DNA of 64,000 bases from CAYRTV01 sp964505785 (GTDB taxonomy: Bacteria; Acidobacteriota; Aminicenantia; Aminicenantales; Aminicenantaceae): positions 1 through 64,000 of the forward strand of contig CAZDJZ010000005.1 of NCBI GenBank assembly GCA_964505785.1, given 5' to 3'. This document shows, in pieces, positions 24,666 to 33,787 of this stretch. Numbering within the stretch: the stretch's first letter is position 1; every line of letters begins with the position of its first letter. Under the pieces are notes generated by a model. It was not told the DNA's origin and searched no databases. It saw only the letters and a program-made list of their open reading frames with translations. The translations under genes were made by a program, and so were the position numbers.

Positions 24666-27245
24666 ATGAAAAAAATAACGGTCCTTATTCTATTATGGAT
24701 AACCGCTCTTCCTGCCTTTCCGGGTTCACCCCAGAAAGACAACGGGACGATTCCCGCTTTTCCTTTGGAACCCAATGACCTGACTCTTGAAAGTCCGGCC
24801 CAGCCTGGCTCTCCGTTTGTTAAAGCCGGCCGCCGGTTTGCTTTACTGGGGGATGAAGGCGGTTCTTTCGAAGCCTGGGCTTATCCCCTGAAATTGGTCC
24901 GGGACTTCACCTTTTCTTTTTTCGTCGGATCTTCCACCAGGGCAATAAAAGGCCGGGATATAGCTCACAGCTTCGCTGTTTCTCCAGAGTCGGCAGTTCT
25001 AACTTTTTCTTACCAGTCTTTTACCGTCAAAGCCGTGTATATTACTCCGATTAATGAAGCAGGATCAGTGATCTTGCTCCAGGTTTTCTCCAATGAGCCT
25101 CTGACTATTGTGTGCGGATTTATTCCTGAACTTCAGCCAATGTGGCCGGCGGGCATCGGGGGGCAATATGCCTATTGGAACGACGAGCTTAAAGCCTACC
25201 TGATTTCCGAACCAACACAAAATAACCATGCTTTGGTCGGCTCTCCTGCGGCCTCAGGCATTTCTTATACACCGGCACATATGCTTTCCGACTCCCCCAA
25301 TGAATTCAAGATAGAAATAAAGGATCCTGATCCTTACCGGCAGCGGTTTATTCCCGTAATCCTGGCCGGTGGGAAAGGCTCCCGGGACGATGTCAAAAAG
25401 CTCTATCAGAAGCTGCAGGCAAATCCGGAGATGATTTACCGGGAAAATGTTGCCCATTTTCAAGAATTGCGCAATAGTACTCTCCGTATTCAAACACCTG
25501 ACAATAAAATCAATCTGGCATTCGAATGGGCTAAAGCCGCTTTCGATCAATTGATTGTTGACAACCCTGATCTCGGTTTAGGCATGGCAGCCGGGCTGGG
25601 CGCCTCCGGAAGCGGAGGCCGTCCGGGTTTTGGATGGTTTTTCGGCGGAGATACATATATCAATTCTTTCAGTATGTCCGCATATGGTGCATTGGAGACA
25701 GTCAAAGAAATGCTGGCCTTCACACAAAAATGGCAGCGGGACGACGGGAAGTTGGCGCATGAATTATCTCAAGCTGCGGATTATATCGACTGGTGGGAAG
25801 ACTATCCATATGGCTATATCCACGGGGATACCACTCCCTATTATATCGCTGCCATGTATGATTACCTCCGGTTCTCCGGCGATATGGATTTCATCAAAGC
25901 AAGCTGGAATTCATTGCATAAAGCCTATGAATGGTGCTTGAACACAGACAAAAATCAGGACGGCTTGATGGACAACCGGGCAGCCGGATTGGGTGCCCTG
26001 GAATACGGAGAGCTGACCGGTATTGAAACAGATATTTACTTGGGAGCCGTTTGGGTTCGAGCCGCGTATGCCATGCCGGTTTTAGCTAAAGCCGCAGGAC
26101 AAACTCAATATGTTCGCAAGATGACGTCTCTTTCCGATAAAGCACACAAAGCGTTCCGGGAAAAATTTTGGAATCCTGAACAAAAATTTTATGCATACGC
26201 TTTCAATGAGAAAAATGAACACGTCCAGGAAATCTCCCCTTGGAATGCAGTGGGGCTGATGTGGGGATTGGGCGAACCGGATAAAAGCCGGGCTTCCCTG
26301 GCAAGACTGAGCTCAGCCGAATTGAGTACCGATTGGGGCATCCGCAGTATTTCCAAAAAGAGCCGGTATTTTCAGCCTCTCAACTATAATTACGGCGCTG
26401 TCTGGCCGTTTTTAACCAGCTGGTCAACAGCTGCCTTATATCAGCATCATCTTCCGCTTAATGCCTATCCCCTGCTTCAAGCCACCTGCCGTCATACGTT
26501 CGACCATGCCCTTGGCTCTATTACCGAAGTATTTTCAGGTGACCTTTTCACATGGCCGCAAGAGGCCGTTCCCCACCAGGGATTTTCCAGCGCAGGGGTG
26601 ACGCTTCCCGCTATTCGCGGGCTGGCTGGACTGAATGGAGACGCACTGCAAAAAACTATCCATTTTTCTCCTCAATTTCCCGCAGATTGGGACCACGTTG
26701 AGGTGGAAAACTTCCGGACCGGAAGCGCTGTTTTTGACTTCACCTATAAGCGTAAATCCGGAAATATGCATATTCACATTGAAGCCTCTGATGCTGAAGG
26801 CTATACAATCCTTGTCAGTCCCGCGCTTGGTCCTCTTGCTCAAATCGAACAGGTGACGGTCAATGGCCAAACCAGAGAATTTGACACCATCACCGGACCC
26901 CAGACAGTACAGCCGCAGACAGAAATCCACGTGGAGAAGGAATTGGATATAGAAATCCGGTTCGTTCCAGGCTTTGAAATCATTCCTCCGGTTCCAAATA
27001 CACCAATTGGATTTCCCGATCAGGGGCTTAAGATTATCTCAATGGAAAAACAAAATAGTCATCTTATCCTTGAAGTTGAAGGCTTAGCCGGAATGGAATA
27101 CTTTCTTGAAACTTCAGGAAACGAACAGATCACAGAAATCCAAGGCGGAAAGCTTGTCCCCGGCGGATTAAAATTTCACATACCTTCCGGCCCCCCATTA
27201 TCATTCCAACGGCACCGGATATTATTGTCCTCAAAGTCTATCTAA
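24666..27245 (+). CDS. Secreted six-hairpin glycosidase, debranching-enzyme-like
   Basis: This 859-residue secreted protein has a signal peptide (MKKITVLILLWITALPAFPGS). The N-terminal beta-sandwich is about 30-270 and an (alpha/alpha)6 catalytic barrel is about 275-720. Blocks in the barrel resemble amylo-alpha-1,6-glucosidase/GDE_C proteins: FGWFFGGDTYINSF, RDDGKLAHELSQ, GYIHGDTTPYYIAAMYDYL, LNTDKNQDGLMDN, EISPWNAVGLMWGL. The acidic residues in GDT, HGD and TEVFSGD are candidate catalysts. It would trim alpha- or beta-linked oligosaccharides outside the cytoplasm; specificity cannot be read from sequence. The ribosome binding site AGAGGTGG precedes the ATG. The last codons (SSKSI-stop) fall in a GTCTATCTAAG repeat, so the repeat provides the stop. 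Confidence 0.8.
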   Translation: MKKITVLILLWITALPAFPGSPQKDNGTIPAFPLEPNDLTLESPAQPGSPFVKAGRRFALLGDEGGSFEAWAYPLKLVRDFTFSFFVGSSTRAIKGRDIAHSFAVSPESAVLTFSYQSFTVKAVYITPINEAGSVILLQVFSNEPLTIVCGFIPELQPMWPAGIGGQYAYWNDELKAYLISEPTQNNHALVGSPAASGISYTPAHMLSDSPNEFKIEIKDPDPYRQRFIPVILAGGKGSRDDVKKLYQKLQANPEMIYRENVAHFQELRNSTLRIQTPDNKINLAFEWAKAAFDQLIVDNPDLGLGMAAGLGASGSGGRPGFGWFFGGDTYINSFSMSAYGALETVKEMLAFTQKWQRDDGKLAHELSQAADYIDWWEDYPYGYIHGDTTPYYIAAMYDYLRFSGDMDFIKASWNSLHKAYEWCLNTDKNQDGLMDNRAAGLGALEYGELTGIETDIYLGAVWVRAAYAMPVLAKAAGQTQYVRKMTSLSDKAHKAFREKFWNPEQKFYAYAFNEKNEHVQEISPWNAVGLMWGLGEPDKSRASLARLSSAELSTDWGIRSISKKSRYFQPLNYNYGAVWPFLTSWSTAALYQHHLPLNAYPLLQATCRHTFDHALGSITEVFSGDLFTWPQEAVPHQGFSSAGVTLPAIRGLAGLNGDALQKTIHFSPQFPADWDHVEVENFRTGSAVFDFTYKRKSGNMHIHIEASDAEGYTILVSPALGPLAQIEQVTVNGQTREFDTITGPQTVQPQTEIHVEKELDIEIRFVPGFEIIPPVPNTPIGFPDQGLKIISMEKQNSHLILEVEGLAGMEYFLETSGNEQITEIQGGKLVPGGLKFHIPSGPPLSFQRHRILLSSKSI

Positions 27246-27303
27246 GTCTGTCTAGGTCCATCTAGGTCTGTCTAAGTCTGTCTAAGTCTGTTCAGTCAGC
27301 TCG
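27238..27303. repeat. 10-bp GTCTAGGTCT tandem repeat
   Basis: About six imperfect copies of a GTCTRAGTCT/CTAGGTC unit directly follow, and overlap by a few bases, the glycosidase stop codon. Related arrays occur near 24250-24290, 46505-46560 and 60500-60550. Confidence 0.8.
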
Positions 27304-27313
27304 CTTCGCTCGC

Positions 27314-27531
27314 GTTGCTAGGGTTACTTGGGTTACTAGGGTTACTTGGGTTACTTGGGTTACTTGGGTTACTAGGGTTACTAGGGTTACTTGGGTTACT
27401 AGGGTTACTAGGGTTACTTGGGTTACTTGGGTTACTTGGGTTACTAGGGTTACTAGGGTTACTTGGGTTACTAGGGTTACTAGGGTTACTTGGGTTACTT
27501 GGGTTACTCGGGTTACTCGGGTTGCCAGGGT
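27314..27531. repeat. 9-bp GGGTTACTW minisatellite, about 24 units
   Basis: Tandem GGGTTACTT/GGGTTACTA units run for about 217 bases with few variants. They are open on both strands: Leu-Leu-Gly on plus, Asn-Pro-Ser on minus. The left flank is CGCTTCGCTCGCGTT and the right flank GGGTTCACAACCCC, the same flanks as the array at 23994-24113. The translated ORFs are not genes. Confidence 0.9.
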
Positions 27532-27567
27532 TCACAACCCCATATCATTCCCACGCAACACTGCATG

Positions 27568-30500
27568 TCATTCCCGAAGAGAAGCGGCGGGAATCTTAGA
27601 ATATACAGCATGCTTCAATCGCGTTATTTTATGAGTTCTGGGTTCTGGGTTCTGGGTTTTGAGATTTGAGATTTGAGATAGCTTTGCTAAATCACTTAAA
27701 GACTTTTCGTCTCCTGTTAATGGTGTAATCCGGAAACTGTAATGATAAGACTTCGGCGAAAGAGTGTATTCCGGATGCGGACGGGCTCCCCAGGAGTTAT
27801 CACCTCCCACACCCATCTGGCGGAAATCAATATTTACGGTTAAATCCCTGCGGAAAGGCAATTCAAAAGTATGTTCCGCCCGCTCCAAATCCATCATTGT
27901 GAACGGCCAGGCACTGATATTCAGCAAAGGCCGTCCAGTAACCAGCAATCCCTTTCCTTCATTATCCGTCCAAGCCCCCCAACGCACATCTGTACGGTTT
28001 CCAACCTCCTGGGGACGGATGTAAGGATGGATAAATGAAGAGACCGGTCCGGAATACAATCCCACGGCTGCAGATGTCTTGCGGTCCCAGTAGGATTCAT
28101 GCGGACCCCGGCCGTACCAGGTCATGGTGCGGAAACGGCCCGGAATACCCATCTGCATCCCGAATCGAGGCAAGTCAGGCAGATCCATAGCTGTTTCAAA
28201 GGCATTGTCCACTAAAATATCGCCGTTTCCGTAAACAGTGTACGTGATGATTTGAGAAGACCCGCCAGGCGGCAATTTGGTCTTGACGATCACCGCCGCT
28301 TGAGCCGGGGAAGTCTGCTCAACGATCACATCAGTAACAACCCGGTCAAAACCTGCGGTTTTCCACGCCGACTGCCGGGCGGGCATGCTGTTGCCTTCAT
28401 CATTATCGGTGGGTGCCCGCCAGAAATTCGGCAGCAGAGGACGGGTTATGAGCGGATCAGCCTGGAATACGAATGATTCCAAAGCTCCGCTTTCTCTGCC
28501 GATCCTGATTTCGAATGACTCTCCATGTATTGCAACCGCCTGCTCTCCCTCTTCTATTTCCAGGGCGGGTAATGCATTGAGGTCAACCTCTGAATCGATT
28601 TCTGCCTGAAAAGGAAGTTCAAACTGGTCCCAGGCCATCACGGTTCCCCGCGATGCCCAGCGGGCCTGGTCCTTAAGAGAAAAACTGACTTTGAGCATAT
28701 ATTCACAACCCGGCTTGGGGTCTGGTTTTTGAAATGGAATATTGAGCTCTGTTTTCCCTCCCGCCGGGAGATCGATTGGGTCAACTTGTCCTTCCTGAAC
28801 CGTATGCCCGTCTTCAGTCATTTCCCATGAGATATTCAGGTAATCCAGATTGATAAAATTATGCTTATTGTGAGCCTGAAACAGGCCCGAGGCTGTATCC
28901 AAAGGTTTGACTTTTACATATTGATAGACTTTTTTTACTTCAAAATAATGGGGATTGGGCCGCCGGTCCGGCTGCACCAAACCGTTGCATAGGAAATTGC
29001 CGTCATTCCAATTGTCGCCGAAATCGCCGCCATAGGCGAAAAATTCCCGGCCGTCGGATGTTGTTTTGAGTAAAGCCTGGTCCACCCAGTCCCAGATAAA
29101 ACCGCCCTGAAGCTGCGGTTCGGCCTCGATCACATCCCAATAATCCTGAAGGTTTCCCACGGAATTACCCATAGCATGGGCATACTCGCACAAAATGAGG
29201 GGGCGCGTCCGGGGTTCGGATGCATATTCTTTCAGGCCTTCGATCCGCATATACATGGGGCTGACGATATCCACGTGAGGCCGGCGCTCCGCCCGTTCAT
29301 AATGCACCGGACGGGAGGGATCCCGCTGATGAATCCATTCCGAAGCAGCCTCGAAATTGACTCCATCACCAGCTTCATTGCCCATAGACCAGATAATAAC
29401 AGAAGGGTGGTTTTTATCACGTTCCACCATCCGCTGGATTCGGTCTAGATGCGCCTTTTTCCATTCAGGATTATTGCCCAGGGTTACGTCCGGATGATAC
29501 CCCATACCATGTGATTCAATGTTGGCCTCATCAATGAGGTATATACCGTATTGGTCACATAAGTCATACCAGGTAGGATGGTCCGGATAATGGCTTGTCC
29601 GGACCGCATTGATATTGAATTGTTTCATGAGTTTTATATCTTTGAGCATGGATTCCGTGCTGACATAGTGCCCGGTCACCGGATCATGTTCGTGCCGGTT
29701 GACCCCTTTCAGAAGGACCGGTTTTCCATTGACAAGAAGCTGCCCCCCTCGAATCTCTACTTCACGGAAACCCACCCGGCAGGTTTGTACTTCCAGAATT
29801 TGTCCGGCACGATTCCGAAGCGTCATCAAAAGATGATATAAATTGGGCGTTTCAGCTGACCATTTCAAAGGTGATGAAACAGAAAAATCGGCTGTTATAA
29901 GATTTTCTTCGCCAGTTGAAATCAAAGGGCTTTTTTGTTTATAAAACGGCTGATTTCCTACAGGTTCCATCGCCGCATCCAGCAGGAATATTTCCAGTTC
30001 CGGTGATGCTCCATCTTCCGAGTGATTTTCAATCCGGGCCTTGACCGTTAAAACCGCATCCCGATAATTTTCATCCAAATCGGTTATCACTTCAAAATCA
30101 CGGATATGCATCTTCGGGGCAGCATAAAGATAAACATCCCGGAAAATTCCGGAAAGACGCCAAAAATCCTGGCATTCCAAATAGGATCCGTCCGACCATC
30201 TGTATACTTCCGCTGCAATCAGATTACGGCCGTCCTTAAGATAGGGAGTGATATCAAATTCCGCCGGCGTCCGGCTTCCCTGGCTGTATCCGGCTTTTCG
30301 GCCGTTTATCCATAAATAAAAAGCGGATTCCACACCGTCGAAATGCAGAATGATGCGGCGGCCGTTCCATTGGGACGGAAACAAAAACTCCTTCCGGTAA
30401 GAACCAACCGGATTAAAGTGGTCTTGGATATAAGGCGGATTTTTAATGAAAGGATAAGGATGATTCAAATAAATTGGAGTACCATAACCCTGTAACTGCC

Positions 30501-30801
30501 AATTAGAAGGCACGGTTATTTCATCCCAGCCAGAAGCATCGAAATCGTTCCGGTAGAAATCTGCGGGACGGTCAGCCGGTTTTTCCACCCAGTTGAATTT
30601 CCAAACGCCATTCAGGGATTTATAAAAAGAGGAGCCCTCTCTTGGGCTGTGAAGGGCTGATTTTATATCAGGATAAACCATGGCTGTCGCACGCGGAAGC
30701 AATTTGTTTATTCCAATGATCTCAGGATTCTCCCAGTCATTGGACTGGGCAGAAAAAAGGGAAAGATTGACTAATAACCCTAAAATTATGATTCGTTTCA
30801 T
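27568..30801 (-). CDS. Secreted GH2 beta-galactosidase
   Basis: The 1077-residue product is a LacZ-type glycoside hydrolase family 2 enzyme with a signal peptide (MKRIIILGLLVNLSLFSAQS). Order: sugar-binding domain (30-230), Ig-like domain (230-340), TIM barrel (340-620) with VNRHEHDP, the acid/base Glu in WSMGNEAGDG near 472 and the nucleophile Glu in LCEYAHAMGNS near 538, then C-terminal beta domains with YGRGPHESYWDR. It should release terminal beta-galactose outside the cytoplasm. The domain ends at about residue 1037. The remaining tail (ISNLKTQNPEPRTH onward) is encoded by GATTTGA and REP repeats, so the native stop has probably been lost. It converges with the six-hairpin glycosidase across the minisatellite. 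Confidence 0.9.
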   Translation of the reverse strand: MKRIIILGLLVNLSLFSAQSNDWENPEIIGINKLLPRATAMVYPDIKSALHSPREGSSFYKSLNGVWKFNWVEKPADRPADFYRNDFDASGWDEITVPSNWQLQGYGTPIYLNHPYPFIKNPPYIQDHFNPVGSYRKEFLFPSQWNGRRIILHFDGVESAFYLWINGRKAGYSQGSRTPAEFDITPYLKDGRNLIAAEVYRWSDGSYLECQDFWRLSGIFRDVYLYAAPKMHIRDFEVITDLDENYRDAVLTVKARIENHSEDGASPELEIFLLDAAMEPVGNQPFYKQKSPLISTGEENLITADFSVSSPLKWSAETPNLYHLLMTLRNRAGQILEVQTCRVGFREVEIRGGQLLVNGKPVLLKGVNRHEHDPVTGHYVSTESMLKDIKLMKQFNINAVRTSHYPDHPTWYDLCDQYGIYLIDEANIESHGMGYHPDVTLGNNPEWKKAHLDRIQRMVERDKNHPSVIIWSMGNEAGDGVNFEAASEWIHQRDPSRPVHYERAERRPHVDIVSPMYMRIEGLKEYASEPRTRPLILCEYAHAMGNSVGNLQDYWDVIEAEPQLQGGFIWDWVDQALLKTTSDGREFFAYGGDFGDNWNDGNFLCNGLVQPDRRPNPHYFEVKKVYQYVKVKPLDTASGLFQAHNKHNFINLDYLNISWEMTEDGHTVQEGQVDPIDLPAGGKTELNIPFQKPDPKPGCEYMLKVSFSLKDQARWASRGTVMAWDQFELPFQAEIDSEVDLNALPALEIEEGEQAVAIHGESFEIRIGRESGALESFVFQADPLITRPLLPNFWRAPTDNDEGNSMPARQSAWKTAGFDRVVTDVIVEQTSPAQAAVIVKTKLPPGGSSQIITYTVYGNGDILVDNAFETAMDLPDLPRFGMQMGIPGRFRTMTWYGRGPHESYWDRKTSAAVGLYSGPVSSFIHPYIRPQEVGNRTDVRWGAWTDNEGKGLLVTGRPLLNISAWPFTMMDLERAEHTFELPFRRDLTVNIDFRQMGVGGDNSWGARPHPEYTLSPKSYHYSFRITPLTGDEKSLSDLAKLSQISNLKTQNPEPRTHKITRLKHAVYSKIPAASLRE

Positions 30802-30830
30802 ATTGTCCTCACCTTTCAGTCATACATTAA

Positions 30831-30993
30831 CCTGAATTATTCATAAAAAAATTGTGCTAGTTTTGCAATTTCTTTTTTATCAGCGATTAACATGATTTTT
30901 ATTAAAAGTTCAAATTGAAAGATTTTCATTTGCACATTTATATATTAATCGCAATTTTTCACCTCTTCGGCCAGGCCGAATCTCACCGCATCT
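30831..30993 (-). mobile_element. MITE-like element, truncated copy
   Basis: Starts CCTGAATTATTCATAAA and continues with AAAAAATTGTG, GCGATTAACATG, TTCAAATTGAAAG and CGCAATTTTT. It ends in GGCCGAATCTCACCGCATCT, where REP DNA begins. It matches the copy at 34735-34884 over about 150 bases. The second inverted terminus is missing. No ORF inside. Confidence 0.7.
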
Positions 30994-31315
30994 TAGACTG
31001 CTTCGCATAGAAAAGAGTAAAGCGTAAAGAGTAAAGAGTAAAGAGAAATTTATCTCAAATCTCAAACCTGAATACCCATAATTGCGGATTTATTTTTGAT
31101 TTTTGCTTTAACCCCTCATATCACGATATAGTAATAATATAGGATTATGTTTATGAACCTGAATTATTCATGGATCGAAATAATCCAACATGTCATCGCC
31201 TGCGGGAGCAGGCCGAGAGGATCTTAGGCTGCTTCGATAAGTGAAAACGAATCGATGCGTTAAACGAAGCAGTACAAGATCCTTACGTCGCTTCGCTCCT
31301 CAGGATGACATGGAA
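30994..31315. repeat. REP, 7-mer repeats and element fragment
   Basis: Contains GAGTAAA 7-mers (about 31015-31043), ATCTCAA 7-mers (31050-31070) and a terminal-repeat fragment CCTGAATTATTCATGG at 31158-31173. Two REP units follow (31190-31230 and 31265-31310, the latter with CGTCGCTTCGCTCCTCAGG). Confidence 0.75.
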
Positions 31316-31357
31316 TATTGATTTTCTAAGTAATAGTGCAGGTGAAAGGAGAATCTA

Positions 31358-31981
31358 ATGTCCAATATATTTATTCCCGGAAAACAGGTTAAGGTGCCTG
31401 ACATTCCTTATAAAGACGAAATTCATTTGCCATCCCAAGAGACGGCGCTTGTTATCGCCGACATGCAAAACGATTTTGTCAGAGAAAACGGGAAGCTCAC
31501 TGTCCCCCAGGCAGAAAAAACAGTCCCGCGTGTTTCAGGATTACTCGATAAAGCCCGCGCCCAGGGAGTCCGCGTGGCCTTTTCGCAAGACACCATGTTC
31601 AAGGATGACCCTGAATTTGATATTTGGGGAGAACATTGTTTGGTTGACACCTGGGGATGGGAAATTATCGATGAAATCAAACCCAGAGAAAATGAAAGAA
31701 TCATCTTGAAAAACCGGTATGATGCTTTCTATGGAACCTGGCTCGACCATTTTCTCAGCCATGTATGGAAAGTCAAGAACGTCATCGTCGTCGGAACGGT
31801 CTCCAATATCTGTGTGCTGCATACAGCTGCTTCCGCCGGTATCCGCTGGTTCCACGTTGTTATGCCGGCAGACTGTGTCTCTGCATTTACTGAATTTGAT
31901 CAGGCCCTGACTCTTCGTCAGGTTTCCTCATTATATAACGGGGATGTCCTTAAGACCTGGGAAAACATTCAATTTAAATAA
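31358..31981 (+). CDS. pncA: Nicotinamidase (isochorismatase fold)
   Basis: This 207-residue cysteine hydrolase of the isochorismatase superfamily carries the expected triad: Asp35 in ADMQNDF, Lys118 in IILKNRYDAFYGT and Cys152 in VSNICVLHTA. The gene immediately downstream, 11 bases on, is nicotinate phosphoribosyltransferase, so conversion of nicotinamide to nicotinate is the likely reaction and the pair would form the deamidating NAD salvage route. The ribosome binding site AAGGAG is seven bases before the ATG. The length is close to that of PncA enzymes. Cytoplasmic. The family also includes other amidases, so the name rests partly on context. Confidence 0.88.
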   Translation: MSNIFIPGKQVKVPDIPYKDEIHLPSQETALVIADMQNDFVRENGKLTVPQAEKTVPRVSGLLDKARAQGVRVAFSQDTMFKDDPEFDIWGEHCLVDTWGWEIIDEIKPRENERIILKNRYDAFYGTWLDHFLSHVWKVKNVIVVGTVSNICVLHTAASAGIRWFHVVMPADCVSAFTEFDQALTLRQVSSLYNGDVLKTWENIQFK

Positions 31982-31992
31982 AAAAACATACC

Positions 31993-33354
31993 ATGAAACA
32001 TACACATAATCACGCCCTTATAACCGATTTATATGAATTGACTATGGCGGCATCTTACCTTGAACATGACATGAATAAGACCGCGACGTTCAGCTTATTT
32101 GTGCGGGAGTACCCTGACCACCGCTCCTATTTCGTCAATGCCGGCCTGGAAGATGTTCTTCATTATCTAGAAAATATGTCCTTTACCCAAGATGATTTAG
32201 ATTATCTGGGTTCAACCGGGTTCTTTTCATCAGAATTTCTTTCTTATTTAAAAGATTTCAGTTTCACCGGAGATGTCCATGCCATGCCGGAAGGACAGCT
32301 GTACTTTACGGATGAACCCATTTTAGAAGTCACAGGGCCCATGATTGAAGCGCAGCTGGTGGAAACGTTCATCATCAACGCTATTAATCTTCAGAGTATA
32401 ATCGCCACCAAAGCGGCCAGATGTGTGCATGCGGCCGGGGATGCCGGATTGGTTGACTTTTCACTGAGGCGGACCCATGGAATAGATGCCGGGATGAAGG
32501 CAGCCCGGTCAAGTTATATCTCCGGATTCATTGGAACCAGTAATGTCATGGCCGGAAAAATCTACGGCATTCCTATTGTCGGCACCATGGCCCATTCTTA
32601 TATAACCAGTTTTGATGAAGAAATCGATGCCTTTCGTGCCTTTGCCGCCTCATTCCCGGATAACTCCGTCTTGCTGGTCGACAGCTATGATACACTTGAA
32701 GGCACAAAAAAAGCCGCGCAAGTCGGACAAGAAATGGCCAAGCGGGGTCAGGAGCTCTCCGGCATCCGCTTAGACAGCGGCGACATGGCAGAACTCAGCT
32801 GGAAAGCACGCCGGATTCTGGATGATGCCGGGCTCGAAAGCGCAAAAATTTTTGCCAGCGGCGGATTTGATGAATACAAAATAAATGATGTTTTAGAAAA
32901 GGATGCCGCCATCGACGCCTTCGGAGTCGGCACAAAAATGGGTGTTTCCGCAGACGCCCCTTACTTTGATATGGCCTACAAGCTGGTACAATACGCCGGA
33001 CGGCCGGTGCTCAAGCTCAGCACCGGGAAAAAAACCCTGACCTCTAAAAAACAAGTTTACCGCCTGACCGGAACAAATGGTGATCTGGACCATGATGTTA
33101 TTGCTTTACGCGAGGACAGCATGGAGGGGGAACCGCTGCTTAAACCGGTGATGAAAAACGGGAAAATCACAAGTGACCTTCCTTCACTTGCAGTTACCCG
33201 GGACCGGTTTATGGATGAATTCTCAAACCTGCCGGACAAATATAAGGCTTTGAAGAATCCAAAACCATATCCCGTTCATCTATCGCCGCATATGGAGGAA
33301 ATGCAGAAGCGGACCGAAATGAACATCCGAGAAAAGGAATTGGGCGAGAGCTGA
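31993..33354 (+). CDS. pncB: Nicotinate phosphoribosyltransferase
   Basis: This 453-residue enzyme converts nicotinate, PRPP and ATP to nicotinate mononucleotide. Signature blocks are LITDLYELTMAASYLEH (residues 9-25), FSLRRTHGIDAGMKAARSSYISGF near 155-178, the HS of GTMAHSYITSF near 200 (the His region phosphorylated in the family), and RLDSGDMAELS near 258 with the phosphate-binding ASGGFDEYKI and GVGTKMG segments. It follows pncA at 11 bases without a strong ribosome binding site of its own, which suggests translational coupling. The length matches the shorter bacterial PncB type. Confidence 0.92.
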   Translation: MKHTHNHALITDLYELTMAASYLEHDMNKTATFSLFVREYPDHRSYFVNAGLEDVLHYLENMSFTQDDLDYLGSTGFFSSEFLSYLKDFSFTGDVHAMPEGQLYFTDEPILEVTGPMIEAQLVETFIINAINLQSIIATKAARCVHAAGDAGLVDFSLRRTHGIDAGMKAARSSYISGFIGTSNVMAGKIYGIPIVGTMAHSYITSFDEEIDAFRAFAASFPDNSVLLVDSYDTLEGTKKAAQVGQEMAKRGQELSGIRLDSGDMAELSWKARRILDDAGLESAKIFASGGFDEYKINDVLEKDAAIDAFGVGTKMGVSADAPYFDMAYKLVQYAGRPVLKLSTGKKTLTSKKQVYRLTGTNGDLDHDVIALREDSMEGEPLLKPVMKNGKITSDLPSLAVTRDRFMDEFSNLPDKYKALKNPKPYPVHLSPHMEEMQKRTEMNIREKELGES

Positions 33355-33359
33355 CATAC

Positions 33360-33505
33360 GCAAAACGCGTAACAGTCCTTCCCGGAGCAGGCAGACGGGA
33401 ATCTTAGAGTGCCTCGTCAAATGAGACGGAACCGATTCATCATACGAAGCAGCATAAGATCCTTCGTCGCTTTGCTCCTCAGGATGACACGGGTCTGCCC
33501 TCATA
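33360..33505. repeat. REP-like repeats
   Basis: Two units: GACGGGAATCTTAGAGTGCCTCGTC and CGAAGCAGCATAAGATCC...CTTTGCTCCTCAGGATGACA. They separate pncB from the leftward small ORF and CDF gene. Confidence 0.7.
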
Positions 33506-33523
33506 GGGGTAACAGCTTCGCAA

Positions 33524-33766
33524 TCATTCTTGATTGCCCTCATCCTTCGAATCATCATTATCTCCATCATCCTCATCCCGGCCGTAAAGATAATTATAAG
33601 CCATCGAGCCCGACGGATTGACACAGATATAGAGGCCGGTCTTTTCATCCTTGATATAAGTGGTTTCGCCGCTGTGTTTTTCTTCAGAACCAGCATGATT
33701 ATTGCCGGTTCTGCTCTTTATTTTACCATCGGTTTTTCTTGGTTCGGTTTCCTCTTTACTCTTCAC
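33524..33766 (-). CDS. Small acidic protein downstream of CDF exporter
   Basis: This 80-residue protein starts at GTG 22 bases after the CDF exporter stop, with AAGGAG six bases upstream. It is very polar. The first part is Lys/Glu/Thr-rich, the middle reads DEKTGLYICVNPSGSMAYNYLYG, and the end is RDEDDGDNDDSKDEGNQE. The acidic tail and the HAGSEEKH stretch could bind metal, which would fit the neighbour, but no family is recognised. The first codons (GTG AAG AGT AAA GAG) coincide with the GAGTAAA repeat common in this genome, so the start may have been captured from a repeat. Confidence 0.5.
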   Translation of the reverse strand: MKSKEETEPRKTDGKIKSRTGNNHAGSEEKHSGETTYIKDEKTGLYICVNPSGSMAYNYLYGRDEDDGDNDDSKDEGNQE

Positions 33767-33787
33767 TTTTCACTCCTTGCTTATAAG

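Noticed and set aside
27296..27535. 79-codon ORF of Asn-Pro-Ser repeats on the minus strand
   Set aside because: Same cause: it is the minisatellite read on the other strand.
33280..33696. 138-codon minus-strand ORF
   Set aside because: It runs through REP units and overlaps the better supported small ORF at 33524-33766 in another frame.
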